Origin: Oscillospiraceae bacterium | GTDB lineage: Bacteria; Bacillota; Clostridia; Oscillospirales; Ruminococcaceae | Length of the DNA stretch: 64,000 bases | Assembly: GCA_022791315.1 (NCBI GenBank) | Contig: JAAVYW010000051.1 | Span: 1-64,000, forward strand | Reading direction: 5' to 3' | In this document: positions 32,462 through 41,331 of the stretch, one piece after another | Position numbering within the stretch: the first letter of the stretch is position 1 | Layout of the letters: each line of letters opens with the position of its first letter | Translations under genes and position numbers: made by a program | The notes under the pieces: model-generated | Database searches by the model: none | Seen by the model: only the letters and a program-made list of their open reading frames with translations | Told to the model about the DNA's origin: nothing

Positions 32462-33388
32462 TCATTCACCTCTTTCACGTTTTAACCACCAGGTTCTTGT
32501 AAAACGGCAGCTCTCCCCAGGGTTTGCCTCAATAGGGGCATATACCTCCGTGCAGACACAGTGCTCAATCCCCCACTGGACCAGCACAGAGGGTACAAAG
32601 TCAAACTCCTCTGTTATGGAGAGGCCGTGCTTCTTATTCCGAAGGGTCCAGAAGGATTTTCCCCCACAGGCAAGGGCCTCCTGTTCAAAGCGGTGGAACA
32701 GGGTGAGCCCCTCCCCCATGCTCCGTTTCCAGACCATTTTCCCGCCCTCCACAGCCAGCACATCCGGCACTTTTTCCCTGGTTTTCAGGGAGGAGACGCT
32801 GCCCTCCATCTTGTCCAGCTCCCTGTTAAAGGGTACCTCCAGCTCATAGTCCGGCCCTATGACCTGGTGGTTCACCGCCACAAAGTTGTGCTGGTACTCC
32901 GCCATATGCAGCGGCTTTTCCCCGCAGTTCTCCACCGTAGTGGTGGAGCGGATTTGGCTGCCCGAAAGTGCAATCTCTTTGACAATCCTGGCGGCATATC
33001 CCCGGCAGGGGATGGGCTCCTGGGTAAAGACAGCGCGGTCTTCAAAAAACTGTGCCGTCACCGGGAAAAGGGTGTACTGATAGGAGGCGTCCCACATGTC
33101 ATAGGGCTTGTTATCCTCATTTTGCTCGATGAGCCCCACGCCGAATTTGGGATACCACTCCCCTTTCCGCACCTCAGCCCCCAGCCCATCCCAGACGTAT
33201 TCCCCGCACAGCCCCACGCCCTGGCAGCTGAACCGGCCAGCGTCAAGCTGTTCCGGCTCGGTGAATACATCTTTCCCGTCCAGCAGGACTTCCGCCATGA
33301 CGCCGATGGTCTCAAACCGGTGGTAGACCTTTTCCCCCGGCGCATACCGGAAGGTCACTCTCAGCCGCTCGTTCTCGATTGCGTTCAT
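32462..33388 (-). CDS. Uncharacterised protein, possibly aldose-epimerase-like
   Basis: The protein has 308 residues with no signal peptide. It is predicted mostly beta. Stretches such as ENCGEKPLHMAEYQHNF and WGIEHCVCTEVYAPIEANPGES recall galactose-mutarotase-fold proteins, where a His near YQHNF may be catalytic. I cannot name a family with certainty. Spacing is tight: start 1 nt after the SDR stop, stop 1 nt before the GH9 ATG, so it is translated with both. A role in anomer handling of the imported sugar is a guess from context. Confidence 0.65.
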   Translation of the reverse strand: MNAIENERLRVTFRYAPGEKVYHRFETIGVMAEVLLDGKDVFTEPEQLDAGRFSCQGVGLCGEYVWDGLGAEVRKGEWYPKFGVGLIEQNEDNKPYDMWDASYQYTLFPVTAQFFEDRAVFTQEPIPCRGYAARIVKEIALSGSQIRSTTTVENCGEKPLHMAEYQHNFVAVNHQVIGPDYELEVPFNRELDKMEGSVSSLKTREKVPDVLAVEGGKMVWKRSMGEGLTLFHRFEQEALACGGKSFWTLRNKKHGLSITEEFDFVPSVLVQWGIEHCVCTEVYAPIEANPGESCRFTRTWWLKRERGE

Positions 33389-33389
33389 T

Positions 33390-34226
33390 TTATTCCCCCT
33401 GCACCATCTTCATCGCCTCGTCATAGACTTCCTTTTTCCACTCCTCCCGCACCCACGGGATTTTGTCATACCCCTCCATCATGCCGGGGAGAATCAGGCC
33501 CCCGTCCAGCCGGACAGTGGTGCCGGTCATATAGGCCGCCTTATCGCTGGCCACATAGGCCACTGCCTCGCCGATTTCACGGGGGGTCCCCACCCGGTGC
33601 AGAGGGATGGACTCCGTTACAAAGGGGGATTTTATGCGTTCCTCCATGCCGGGCTTCACGGGCCAAATGGCCCCAGGGGCCACACAGTTCACCCGGATGT
33701 TGTAGGAAGAGAGGTCCAGGGCGATGGACTCGGTGGCGCGCTTGATGGCGGCCTTGAGGCTGCCGTAGAGGTAGTCGTCCACATAGGCCATCTCCGCCCG
33801 GGTTGAGGTGATGAAAACGATATTCCCCTCCACCTTGTCCGCCACCATATACCGCGCCGCAGCCCCGGCGCAGGTGATGTAGTTCCGGTAGTTTGAGGCG
33901 TAGATGTCGTCCACCATTTCGGGAGTAACGGTGAGGATAGAGCATCGGAACCCGGGATTCGCGGCGTTGCACACCAGCAGGTCAATCTGCCCCAAGTCCC
34001 TGTGGGCCCTGTCCATCAGCTCCTGCGGGCCCTGCGCCAGGTCAAGGGTGGACTGGTAGACATAGCATTTCCTGCCCAGCTCCTGAATAGCCCTCTCGGT
34101 CTCCCGCGCCCCCTCCTCATTGCTCCGGTAGGTGATGGCCAGGTCATACCCCTGCTCTGCCAGTACAATGGCAATCCCCTGCCCAATATTGTGGCTGGCT
34201 CCGGTTACAACTGCTGTCTTGTTCAT
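33390..34226 (-). CDS. Short-chain dehydrogenase/reductase
   Basis: The protein has 278 residues. Rossmann motif TGASHNIGQG, NAA region VCNAANPG, and the catalytic Tyr-Lys in YLYGSLKAA with Ser upstream in FITSTRAEM. Classical SDR with an extended C-terminus (WVREEWKKEVYDE). Placed with a lactonase and a ManD-type dehydratase, it could oxidise an aldose to the lactone; sequence alone does not give the substrate. GGAGGG precedes the start. Confidence 0.85.
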   Translation of the reverse strand: MNKTAVVTGASHNIGQGIAIVLAEQGYDLAITYRSNEEGARETERAIQELGRKCYVYQSTLDLAQGPQELMDRAHRDLGQIDLLVCNAANPGFRCSILTVTPEMVDDIYASNYRNYITCAGAAARYMVADKVEGNIVFITSTRAEMAYVDDYLYGSLKAAIKRATESIALDLSSYNIRVNCVAPGAIWPVKPGMEERIKSPFVTESIPLHRVGTPREIGEAVAYVASDKAAYMTGTTVRLDGGLILPGMMEGYDKIPWVREEWKKEVYDEAMKMVQGE

Positions 34227-34285
34227 GTTAATCCCTCCATTTCTTGGTATGGAAAACCCAATTTCAACTGGAATACATCAAAATA

Positions 34286-34325
34286 CCCCCAGAATCACAG
34301 AGAGGAAGCGCTGCAATCCTGGGGG
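34286..34325 (-). terminator. Partial terminator between permease and SDR genes
   Basis: CCCCCAG / CTGGGGG arms around a 26-nt loop, then TATTTTG on the minus strand. It probably lowers expression of the downstream enzyme genes relative to the transporter. Confidence 0.55.
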
Positions 34326-34361
34326 CGAGAGGATGTCTCTTTGACAAGGCGCTTTTCGCTG

Positions 34362-35186
34362 TCAGCCCTTCACAGAGCCCGCCATAACGCCGTCCACGAT
34401 ATACCTCTGTCCAAACAGGTAAATGAGGATTAGGGGCGCAGCCACAATCAGCAGGGCCGCCGCTGTCAGCGTCCAGTCGTTGGAATACTGCCCCTGGAAG
34501 ACAAACATACCCCGTGTAATGTTGTAATTTGACTCGGAGGTCAGGTAAATGGTAGAGCTCACAATATCGTTCCACACGCCAATCATGGAAAGCATCCCCA
34601 TTGAGATGATGGCGGGCTTGGAGAGCGGAATCACAGTGGAGACCACATACCGCAGGTAGCCGCACCCGTCTATTGCCGCCGCCTCGTCCAAGTCCTTGGG
34701 GATGCCCCTGAAATATCCTGTGAAAAAGAAGACGGACGTGGCGTTCACCCCTGTCATCACCAGCATATAGCCGATTTTGGTGTTGTACAGGCCCACCTTT
34801 AAGATGAGCTGGAAAAGCGGAATCATGCCGCTGGGCAGGAACAGCCCGCACAGGAACAGGTAGTGCAGGAACTTCGAGGCCGGCACATATTTCCTGGAAA
34901 TCGGAAAGGCAATCATCACCGACATAAACAGGGAGGTCAGGGTACACACCGTCGTATAGAGGATGGAGTTCCAAATATAGGTCCCAAAGTTCGCCTTCTG
35001 CCAGGCCACCGCGAAGTTGCTGAAGCTAAAGGTGGTCGTCAGCGACGTGGGGTGGAGCAGGTAGTCCTGCGCCGACTTTAGGGACGTATTGACAATGTAA
35101 AACAGGGGGAACAGATAGACAAACAGGAAAATGGCAACCAAAATATAGCTGACAACTTTGAAGACCGGATTCACATTCTTTCCCAC
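34362..35186 (-). CDS. Carbohydrate ABC transporter permease, MalG type
   Basis: The protein has 274 residues and six membrane segments. The EAA loop that docks the ATPase is DLDEAAAIDGCG. The start is GTG, overlapping the upstream permease stop by one base, with GGAGG upstream. No ATPase gene is present in this cluster, so a shared MsmK-type ATPase elsewhere is likely, as usual for Firmicute CUT1 systems. Confidence 0.93.
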   Translation of the reverse strand: MGKNVNPVFKVVSYILVAIFLFVYLFPLFYIVNTSLKSAQDYLLHPTSLTTTFSFSNFAVAWQKANFGTYIWNSILYTTVCTLTSLFMSVMIAFPISRKYVPASKFLHYLFLCGLFLPSGMIPLFQLILKVGLYNTKIGYMLVMTGVNATSVFFFTGYFRGIPKDLDEAAAIDGCGYLRYVVSTVIPLSKPAIISMGMLSMIGVWNDIVSSTIYLTSESNYNITRGMFVFQGQYSNDWTLTAAALLIVAAPLILIYLFGQRYIVDGVMAGSVKG

Positions 35187-36169
35187 TACTGCTCCACCTC
35201 CGCCCTCTTCATCAGAATCTGGGAAACGATTGTCACAACCAGAACCCCAACGAACAAAATCATCGATTCCGCCGCCGCATAGCCCTGCCTGAGCCCGGAA
35301 ACCGAGCCGCCCGAAGCAGTGGCACCTCCGCCGCCAAAGGCAGTGGCAAAGGCCATCATGCCCAGGGTCGAGGTATTGAAGTTGCCGCGGGTGATGGTCA
35401 TAATCAGCTCATAGGACTGGAGGGAGCCGATAATGGCTAAGAGCGTGTTAATCATAACGGCAGACCAAATCAGGGGAAGGGTAATCTTTGTGAACATCTT
35501 CCACTCGCTGGCGCCGTCTATCGAGGCGGACTCATAGACCGTGCCGTCGATTCCCTGGAGCGCCGCCAGGAAAATAACCATGGAATACCCCATGTTCTGC
35601 CAAATCTGCGCCGCAATCACAGCCGGGAAGGCGTACACCCTGCTGGACAAAATGGCGGGCGGGCTTTGGATTTGCAGGACATTCTGCATAAACAGGTAAA
35701 CCGGGCCCGTGGGGGTAGAGAAAACCATTTTCCAAATGGTGGCGACCACTGCGGATCCCAGAATCACGGGCATGAAATACACGCCTCTTGCAAAGTTCCG
35801 GCCCTTTAAGAAGGCGGAATTCACAATGACTGCCAGCAGCAGCGCAATGGCGTTCTGGATAATCGTGACAAAGAACGCGTACCCCGCTGTGCGGAAAAGG
35901 GCCGCTTTCAGGTCCCGCACATTTTGCAGGATGAAGAATTCCTTGTAGTTGGCAAGGCCGATAAATTTCCAGGAAGTGCCCGGCACGCCCGAAATATCCG
36001 TAAAGGAATAGTAGCCTGTCATAATGGAAGGGTACAGGCGGAAGATGCAGTAGTGCAGGATTCCAGGCAGCATACACAGCAGCACAATCCAAAGCGGGAA
36101 CAGGCGGAATGTCTTTTTCCTCTTGTTCAGCACCAGCCCCGGGGGCGCTGCGGCGTTACGGATACTCAT
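35186..36169 (-). CDS. Carbohydrate ABC transporter permease, MalF type
   Basis: The protein has 327 residues, starting at MSIRNAAAP behind AAGAAGG; further upstream in-frame sequence lacks a ribosome site. Six membrane segments and the EAA loop YESASIDGASEW. It pairs with the MalG-type permease. Confidence 0.92.
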   Translation of the reverse strand: MSIRNAAAPPGLVLNKRKKTFRLFPLWIVLLCMLPGILHYCIFRLYPSIMTGYYSFTDISGVPGTSWKFIGLANYKEFFILQNVRDLKAALFRTAGYAFFVTIIQNAIALLLAVIVNSAFLKGRNFARGVYFMPVILGSAVVATIWKMVFSTPTGPVYLFMQNVLQIQSPPAILSSRVYAFPAVIAAQIWQNMGYSMVIFLAALQGIDGTVYESASIDGASEWKMFTKITLPLIWSAVMINTLLAIIGSLQSYELIMTITRGNFNTSTLGMMAFATAFGGGGATASGGSVSGLRQGYAAAESMILFVGVLVVTIVSQILMKRAEVEQ

Positions 36170-36208
36170 ACTCTTACCTTCTTTCTGTATCGAGATGAGG
36201 AGAAACAG

Positions 36209-36240
36209 CCGTTCCCCCACCCCCACGAAGGGATGGGGGA
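36209..36240 (-). promoter_or_regulatory. Intercistronic stem-loop between SBP and permease genes
   Basis: GTTCCCCCA pairs with TGGGGGAAC; no U tract follows on the minus strand. Such stems after binding-protein genes often stabilise the upstream mRNA and raise SBP levels (inference). Confidence 0.55.
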
Positions 36241-36287
36241 ACCAGTACCTCTCACTGTTTGGATGCTGGAAGGGGGTCTGTAAACCC

Positions 36288-37685
36288 TTATCCCATAGAC
36301 TCCAAGGCCTTGCGGGCGGTGTCAAAGTCTTCGTCAGCCGCCTCGGCCAAGCCCTGGGCGTCAAAGTCGCCGCCAAGCTCCTTCAGGTAGAAGAAGGTAA
36401 ACTGCCCGCCGCCGTATTCGCCAACGCCCTTGGGGGCATAAATCAGCATTTCGGCATTCAAGGTGGGCTTTTGGAGAATCTCCGACATACTGTTCAGGAA
36501 GGGGTTCTCCATCTGGATGTCGTTCTGGGTGGGGGTGAAACCAATAGCATTGATGAAATCGGAGTAGACGTCTTTCTGGGAGATATAGTCCAGGAAGGCC
36601 AGGGCCCCTTCGCTGTTGGGCGCATTGGTGGGAACAGAGAAGCTCAGGTCATACTTAATCGCGTCCTGGGGAACCAGTCCGTCGCTGCGGGCCTCTACAG
36701 GCGGGCAGGCAAAGTAGCCGTATTCAAAGTCGGGGCCTGCCTTGTCAATATCTGCCCAAGACCAGGTGCCGTCGATATACATCGCCATGTTGCCAAGGGC
36801 AAAACGGCCGGGCGCATCCGAATAGGAGATACCGGAGACGCCGTCCTCCAGGTAAGCGGCAATCTGCTCCATGCAGTTGTAAACCAGCATGGCCTCGGGG
36901 TCGGTGTGCCGGATTTCACCGGTGAGCAGCTTCTGCCCAAATTCCTTGGTACCCTCGCCATAGTTGGCGCTGATGATGGAGTAGGAGAAAATGTTCAGAG
37001 GCCACTGGTCGCCGGCGCCTGCGGAGATAACGGAGTATCTGCCGTCGTTCTGAACGGTCTCGCAGATTTTCATCAGCTCATCCCAGGTCTTGGGGACCTC
37101 CAGGTTCAGCTCCTCGAAAATCTTCTTGTTGTAGAACATGCCGCCGTAGCCAACGGTGCCGATGTTCAGGGAGTAAATCCTGTCATTGTAGGCGTTGCCC
37201 ATCAGGGTATCCAGATTGTAGTTCTTAATAAAATCCTGGTCGGTCAGGTCCGTCAGGAGGCCCTGGTCGATATAATCCTGCCACGCAGGCTTATCGATAG
37301 AGGAGGCGTTCCACTCCTCCTGGGGCTTCGAGAAGGTCTGGAAGGAGACCACATCCACGTCGCCGGCAATAATCCTAGTCTGGATAACAGAGTCAATCTC
37401 CCCAGAGGGGACCTCCGTTACCACCAGGTTATACTCGGGATATTTATTGTGGAAATCCTCTGCGATTCCCTTTAAGAACACAACCGTAGCCTCATTGGAC
37501 CAGGTAAGGACGTTCACATCCTTCGTTCCGCTGGAGGAATTGCCGCCGGAGGAAGTCCCGCCGCCGTTGGAACTGCCGGCTGCGTCCTGGCCTCCGCCAC
37601 CGGTTGTCCCGCTGCATCCGGCAAGTGTCAGCAGCATTGCGGACGCACACAGGATGCTGACCAGTTTTTTAACAGATTTTCTCAT
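36288..37685 (-). CDS. Sugar ABC transporter substrate-binding lipoprotein
   Basis: The protein has 465 residues. A lipoprotein signal ends at LTLAGC with lipidated C24, followed by a Gly/Ser linker. The body is a family 1 solute-binding protein (SBP_bac_1) with WSNEATVVFLKGIAEDFHNK near the N-terminus and NMAMYIDGTWSWADI in the middle. It captures an oligosaccharide outside the membrane. First gene of the operon, divergent from the AraC regulator. Confidence 0.94.
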   Translation of the reverse strand: MRKSVKKLVSILCASAMLLTLAGCSGTTGGGGQDAAGSSNGGGTSSGGNSSSGTKDVNVLTWSNEATVVFLKGIAEDFHNKYPEYNLVVTEVPSGEIDSVIQTRIIAGDVDVVSFQTFSKPQEEWNASSIDKPAWQDYIDQGLLTDLTDQDFIKNYNLDTLMGNAYNDRIYSLNIGTVGYGGMFYNKKIFEELNLEVPKTWDELMKICETVQNDGRYSVISAGAGDQWPLNIFSYSIISANYGEGTKEFGQKLLTGEIRHTDPEAMLVYNCMEQIAAYLEDGVSGISYSDAPGRFALGNMAMYIDGTWSWADIDKAGPDFEYGYFACPPVEARSDGLVPQDAIKYDLSFSVPTNAPNSEGALAFLDYISQKDVYSDFINAIGFTPTQNDIQMENPFLNSMSEILQKPTLNAEMLIYAPKGVGEYGGGQFTFFYLKELGGDFDAQGLAEAADEDFDTARKALESMG

Positions 37686-37760
37686 AAATTACACATCCCT
37701 TCTGGTTTTTTGTGTGTTTTTACTATAAAGGAAAAGCTCAAAAAAATATATCACCCTATT

Positions 37761-37789
37761 TGCATTTTTTGCACAATTATGTTATAATT
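37761..37789 (+). promoter_or_regulatory. Promoter of the araC-type gene
   Basis: TTGCAT, 17-bp spacer, TATAAT, in the 203-bp divergent gap. On the other strand a TATAGT lies upstream of the SBP gene without a good -35, as expected for an activator-dependent promoter. Confidence 0.62.
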
Positions 37790-37888
37790 TTAAAAAAGAT
37801 TTTGTTTGATTCGCCATCAATTGGAAAGAACGCGCATATTTCAAATAGTTTTTTATGCAATACGCCACAAAAGAGGAGGATGCTGCTG

Positions 37889-38746
37889 ATGAGTAGCGAA
37901 TATGCCCACACGTTGTTTTGGCCGGAGAATGAACCGAATGTTGCCATCCTAATCCCCTATGAAAAGGAGAGGGCATTTTTCAACGAGCTCTCCAACGGGA
38001 ACGAAGATTTCCTGGAAGACAGCCTGAGCAGGGAACCCTTTTACACCTCATCCGACGCCGGGTTCGACGTCCTGTCCCAAGACCCGGTCAGGAACGCCAA
38101 GTATCACTTTTACGGGACAGCCACCCTCGCGGCCCGGTATTGCATCCAAAAGGGGATGGGCCAACGCCACGCCCTAAGCCTGGTGAGTTATTACAACCAA
38201 AAGGTGGACCTGCTGAAAACCGAAGACGAGATTGCGGCCCTCCACGCCGAAATGTGCCTGCTGATGTGCCAGGAGATGAAGGAAATCCTCAAGCATAAGT
38301 GCCATTCCAAGATTGTCCGGCAGTGCCTGGACTACATATACGCCCACCTCAGGGAGCGAATCACAGTGGCGGAGGTGAGCGAACACGTGCAGCTCAGTGA
38401 GAGCTACCTCTCCAAGCAGTTTAAAAGCGAAATGGGCATCAGCCTGAGCGAATACATTTTGCGGCAGAAGATTGAGGGGGCAAAGAACCTGCTGTGCTAT
38501 TCCAGGCTCTCCATCGTAGAGATTGGGGAGAGCTTCTGCTTTTCCTCCCAGAGCCACTTCACCCGCATCTTCAAAAAAGAGACCGGCGTCACCCCCCACA
38601 AGTACCGGGAGATGGCATTCCATTCCAAGTGGGACGCCCCGGATTCTGCCCCCTCCCCTTTAAGCGGGGAAAAACCGGGCAGGCCAGACAACGCCGAAGG
38701 CCCCCCGCCCGGGGGAGAGATTCCAATGCCAGAAAAAGGTGCTTGA
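37889..38746 (+). CDS. AraC-family transcriptional regulator
   Basis: The protein has 285 residues, starting at MSSEYAH about 10 nt after AGGAGG; an ATG three codons earlier touches the ribosome site. The N-terminal 150 or so residues have no recognised sensor fold. The C-terminal HTH_18 pair is typical: ITVAEVSEHVQLSESYLSKQF and IVEIGESFCFSSQSHFTRIF ending GVTPHKYRE. A Pro-rich tail follows. It probably activates the divergent transporter operon. Confidence 0.9.
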   Translation: MSSEYAHTLFWPENEPNVAILIPYEKERAFFNELSNGNEDFLEDSLSREPFYTSSDAGFDVLSQDPVRNAKYHFYGTATLAARYCIQKGMGQRHALSLVSYYNQKVDLLKTEDEIAALHAEMCLLMCQEMKEILKHKCHSKIVRQCLDYIYAHLRERITVAEVSEHVQLSESYLSKQFKSEMGISLSEYILRQKIEGAKNLLCYSRLSIVEIGESFCFSSQSHFTRIFKKETGVTPHKYREMAFHSKWDAPDSAPSPLSGEKPGRPDNAEGPPPGGEIPMPEKGA

Positions 38747-38825
38747 CAGAGGGCAAGCCAGACGGGTAAAATGGCAGTTATACCAACCGCCTGCATGGAA
38801 CTGTGGTGAAAAAGGAGGCCCTAAA

Positions 38826-39842
38826 GTGAAATATGTGCTTTATTCTTCTGCTTATACTGGAAACAGGCCGGGACACGGCGTCAAACGGATGGAATTTGAT
38901 GGAAACACCTTAAAAGAGGCCGGGAACTACGGCCCGGCGGTGAACCCCTCCTATCTCCTTCCAGAACAGGAATTCCTTTACGGGGTAGAGGAGACCGGGG
39001 ACGGCGCCGCCATTTTAAAATACCCCTTGGCAGGGGGCGAGGGGAAACGGTATCCCGTCCCCGGCGCCGGGCTCTGCCATCTTGTCCGGTGCGGGAACTG
39101 CCTCTATGCCTCCGGCTACACAGGCGGCTGCCTGACAGGGCTGCGGGAAGAAACCGGGGAGACAGTGTGCTTTCTCAAGCACGAGGGCAGGGGCGCCAAC
39201 CCGGCCCGCCAGGAGGCCCCTCATGTGCATTCTGCCACCCCCTCGCCGGACGGCAGGCATCTGTTCGTGGCCGATTTGGGGCTCGACCGCCTTTATCAGT
39301 ATGACGTGCAGGAAGACGGCGGGCTCACAGGGCACGCCGCCCAGCCCTGGGTTGCCGTCGGCCCCGGCCAAGGCCCCCGGCATTTCCTGTTCCACCCAAG
39401 CGGGAGCTGGCTCTACCTTGTCACCGAGCTGGACAGGTCGCTGCTGGTATACCAGTATGAGGCGGCGGCTTCTGTCCTGAGCTTTGCAGGAGAATACTCC
39501 CTTTCCGAGGAGGGCTGCCCGCCTGGTGCCCTGGCCGCCGACATCCATATCACCGGCAACGGCCGGTATCTCTACGCCTCGGTGCGGGGGGAGGACCGTA
39601 TCGTCTGCTTCCGCGTGCTGGCAGAGGGGGGCCGGCTCTCTAAGGTGGGGAGCTACCCCTGTGGAGGCCAGGGCCCCCGTAGCTTTGACTTGAGCCCGGA
39701 CGAAAAATACCTGGCCGTCGCAAACCAGCAGAGCGGCACTGTGTCGGTCTTCCCGCTGGACGCCCTGTCCGGCGCACTGGGCGCTTCTGTCGCACAGGCA
39801 GATTTCCCCTCTGTTTCCTGCGTAAAATGGCAGGGAGCATAG
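38826..39842 (+). CDS. Lactonase-family beta-propeller protein, YbhE/Pgl type
   Basis: The protein has 338 residues, starting at a GTG 7 nt after AAGGAGG. Repeats such as PSPDGRHLFVADLGLDRLYQY, HPSGSWLYLVTELD and SPDEKYLAVANQQSGTVSVF are those of the seven-bladed lactonase propeller (6-phosphogluconolactonase YbhE). With no pentose phosphate gene near, hydrolysis of a non-phosphorylated sugar lactone is the likelier role (inference). It follows araC by 80 bp on the same strand. Confidence 0.85.
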   Translation: MKYVLYSSAYTGNRPGHGVKRMEFDGNTLKEAGNYGPAVNPSYLLPEQEFLYGVEETGDGAAILKYPLAGGEGKRYPVPGAGLCHLVRCGNCLYASGYTGGCLTGLREETGETVCFLKHEGRGANPARQEAPHVHSATPSPDGRHLFVADLGLDRLYQYDVQEDGGLTGHAAQPWVAVGPGQGPRHFLFHPSGSWLYLVTELDRSLLVYQYEAAASVLSFAGEYSLSEEGCPPGALAADIHITGNGRYLYASVRGEDRIVCFRVLAEGGRLSKVGSYPCGGQGPRSFDLSPDEKYLAVANQQSGTVSVFPLDALSGALGASVAQADFPSVSCVKWQGA

Positions 39843-39885
39843 CGCCCCGCTGTCCCCTTAAAGAAAAAAAGCAGCCATGAAAAAA

Positions 39886-39937
39886 GCGGCTGTGTTTGGC
39901 GGTGTTCTTCCGCCAAACGCAGGCCGCTCTTATTTTT
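39886..39937 (+). terminator. Terminator after the lactonase gene
   Basis: GCGGC...TGTTTGGCGG pairs with CCGCCAAACGCA...GCCGC around TGTTCTT, then TTATTTTT. Confidence 0.75.
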
Positions 39938-40052
39938 CCCATTTTAAGCAAAAAATCACGGGGAAACGGCGTGTGAAAAGGCCGCAAACCGGCGCAAAAG
40001 CAGTGCCCTCGCCCCCAATCCCCCACCGCTTGCCAAGCAAACCATTAGATAC

Positions 40053-40109
40053 TTCCCTTTTGGGAAATATTATATCTACTAATTGTGACTATGATAGCAC
40101 CCTTTTGGG
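40053..40109 (+). promoter_or_regulatory. Two CCCTTTTGGG motifs upstream of an HTH gene
   Basis: CCCTTTTGGG occurs at 40055-40064 (within TTCCCTTTTGGGAA) and at 40100-40109. The copies are 45 bp apart, about four helical turns. They lie within the 90 bp before the small XRE gene and are likely operator half-sites for autoregulation. Confidence 0.5.
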
Positions 40110-40142
40110 CATTAGAATAGATACAGATAGGCAGGTGATGGA

Positions 40143-40445
40143 ATGGATGCACAAAAACGAATAAAGCAGCTTTCGGAGGAGCGTGGTTGGACAGACTACC
40201 GCCTGGCAAAGGAATCGGGCCTTTCCCATTCCACTGTCACAAACATGCTCAACCGGAACAACGCGCCCACCCTCCCCACCCTGGAATCGGTGTGCAAGGC
40301 CTTTGGTATCACCCTTTCCCAGTTCTTCTCCGAGGGAAACGACCCGGCAGGGCTTACCGAGGAACAGCGCATCCTGTTTTCAAAGTGGAGCACCCTAACC
40401 GATGAACAGAAAAAGGCTCTGCTCGCCCTCATCAACACCATGTAA
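40143..40445 (+). CDS. XRE-family HTH regulator
   Basis: The protein has 100 residues. An N-terminal helix-turn-helix (KQLSEERGWTDYRLAKESG then LSHSTVTNMLNR) is followed by a short acidic C-terminal tail with EEQRILFSKWSTLTDEQKKALL. AGGTG precedes the start. It is probably a repressor of its own promoter through the CCCTTTTGGG sites. Its target beyond that is unknown. Confidence 0.87.
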   Translation: MDAQKRIKQLSEERGWTDYRLAKESGLSHSTVTNMLNRNNAPTLPTLESVCKAFGITLSQFFSEGNDPAGLTEEQRILFSKWSTLTDEQKKALLALINTM

Positions 40446-40530
40446 AACCGAGAAGCCAGCAGGCCCTAACATAAACTTTTCCCAATCGCTTTGCGAAATC
40501 CTTCCTACGCTGAAACGGAGGAGGGATTTT

Positions 40531-41055
40531 GTGTTTATTTTGGCCGAAATCGGGAGAATCACAGCCCAGTTGCGCAGGGCGCAGGACCTGTCCCAGCTCC
40601 AAGCCGCGCTTAACGCCCATGTCAGCCTCTCCCGCTGGCAGCAAATCGAGCATGGCTGCCGCAACGCCACCATCGACACCCTGCGCCGCATGGCGGAGGC
40701 CCTCGGTGTCCCCCCGCTGGTGCTGGGCATCCTCTCCTGGAGCGACAGCGAAATCCTGTCCGCCCTCCGGCATCTGCCCCAGGCAAAGCCCTTTCAAACC
40801 GGGCAAAACATCGCCCTGCTGCGGAAAACCCAGGGCCTTTCCCAGCGCGCCCTGGCCCAAAGGGCCCATGTGAGCGTCTCCCGCCTGCGGGACCTTGAGC
40901 ACGGCTGCGCCAATGTCACCATATCGCTTTTGGCGCACATCGCCAAGGGCTTGGGCATATCCCTGCTGGCCCTCTGCGCGCTGGGCCTGTCAGGCGCCCA
41001 GGTCCTGGACATGGTACACCGTGCAAGGGCCGCCGCCCAGATGAAGGCACCCTAA
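40531..41055 (+). CDS. Protein with two tandem XRE-type HTH domains
   Basis: The protein has 174 residues, starting at a GTG 5 nt after GGAGGAGGG. Domain 1 spans about 4-72 (VSLSRWQQIEHGCRNATIDT) and domain 2 about 90-155 (QRALAQRAHVSVSRLRDLEHG). The second looks more canonical; the first has lost part of helix 2. Two linked DNA-binding folds suggest binding of a direct repeat without dimer contacts. No enzyme or sensor domain is seen. Confidence 0.8.
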   Translation: MFILAEIGRITAQLRRAQDLSQLQAALNAHVSLSRWQQIEHGCRNATIDTLRRMAEALGVPPLVLGILSWSDSEILSALRHLPQAKPFQTGQNIALLRKTQGLSQRALAQRAHVSVSRLRDLEHGCANVTISLLAHIAKGLGISLLALCALGLSGAQVLDMVHRARAAAQMKAP

Positions 41056-41147
41056 CCAAACACAGCACAGGAATGCCCGGTTTCCCCCAGCCCCCTTCCT
41101 GCGGTTCCCTGCCGCCCGGCCCGCAAGCCCCCATTGCCTCCCCCTGC

Positions 41148-41187
41148 AAGCAGGCAGCCTTGGAACTTCCAGGGCTGCCTGCTTTTC
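41148..41187 (+). terminator. Terminator after the double-HTH gene
   Basis: AAGCAGGCAGCC / GGCTGCCTGCTT perfect 12-bp stem, 13-nt loop, short T tract. Confidence 0.78.
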
Positions 41188-41196
41188 CCTCCCCAT

Positions 41197-41225
41197 TTGG
41201 CAGGAGCGGGGTTGCCGTGTATAAT
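41197..41225 (+). promoter_or_regulatory. Promoter of the LytTR operon
   Basis: TTGGCA, 17-bp spacer, TATAAT. Confidence 0.75.
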
Positions 41226-41243
41226 GGGAAGCATAGGCCGCAT

Positions 41244-41274
41244 CTAGTTGCGCGGCCAAACGGTCCAGTTGCGC
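41244..41274 (+). promoter_or_regulatory. Candidate LytTR-binding direct repeats
   Basis: C(T/C)AGTTGCGC occurs at 41244-41253 and 41265-41274, 21 bp apart, identical at 9 of 10 positions. LytTR/AgrA regulators bind direct repeats with a GTT core at about 21-bp period. The sites lie downstream of the promoter of a LytTR gene, suggesting autoregulation. A hairpin GGCCGC/GCGGCC overlaps the first copy and is an alternative reading. Confidence 0.5.
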
Positions 41275-41331
41275 CACAGGCCTTGGAGAAGGGCGCAGCA
41301 GGGCGATAACCTAACATAGAGGGAAACAGAT

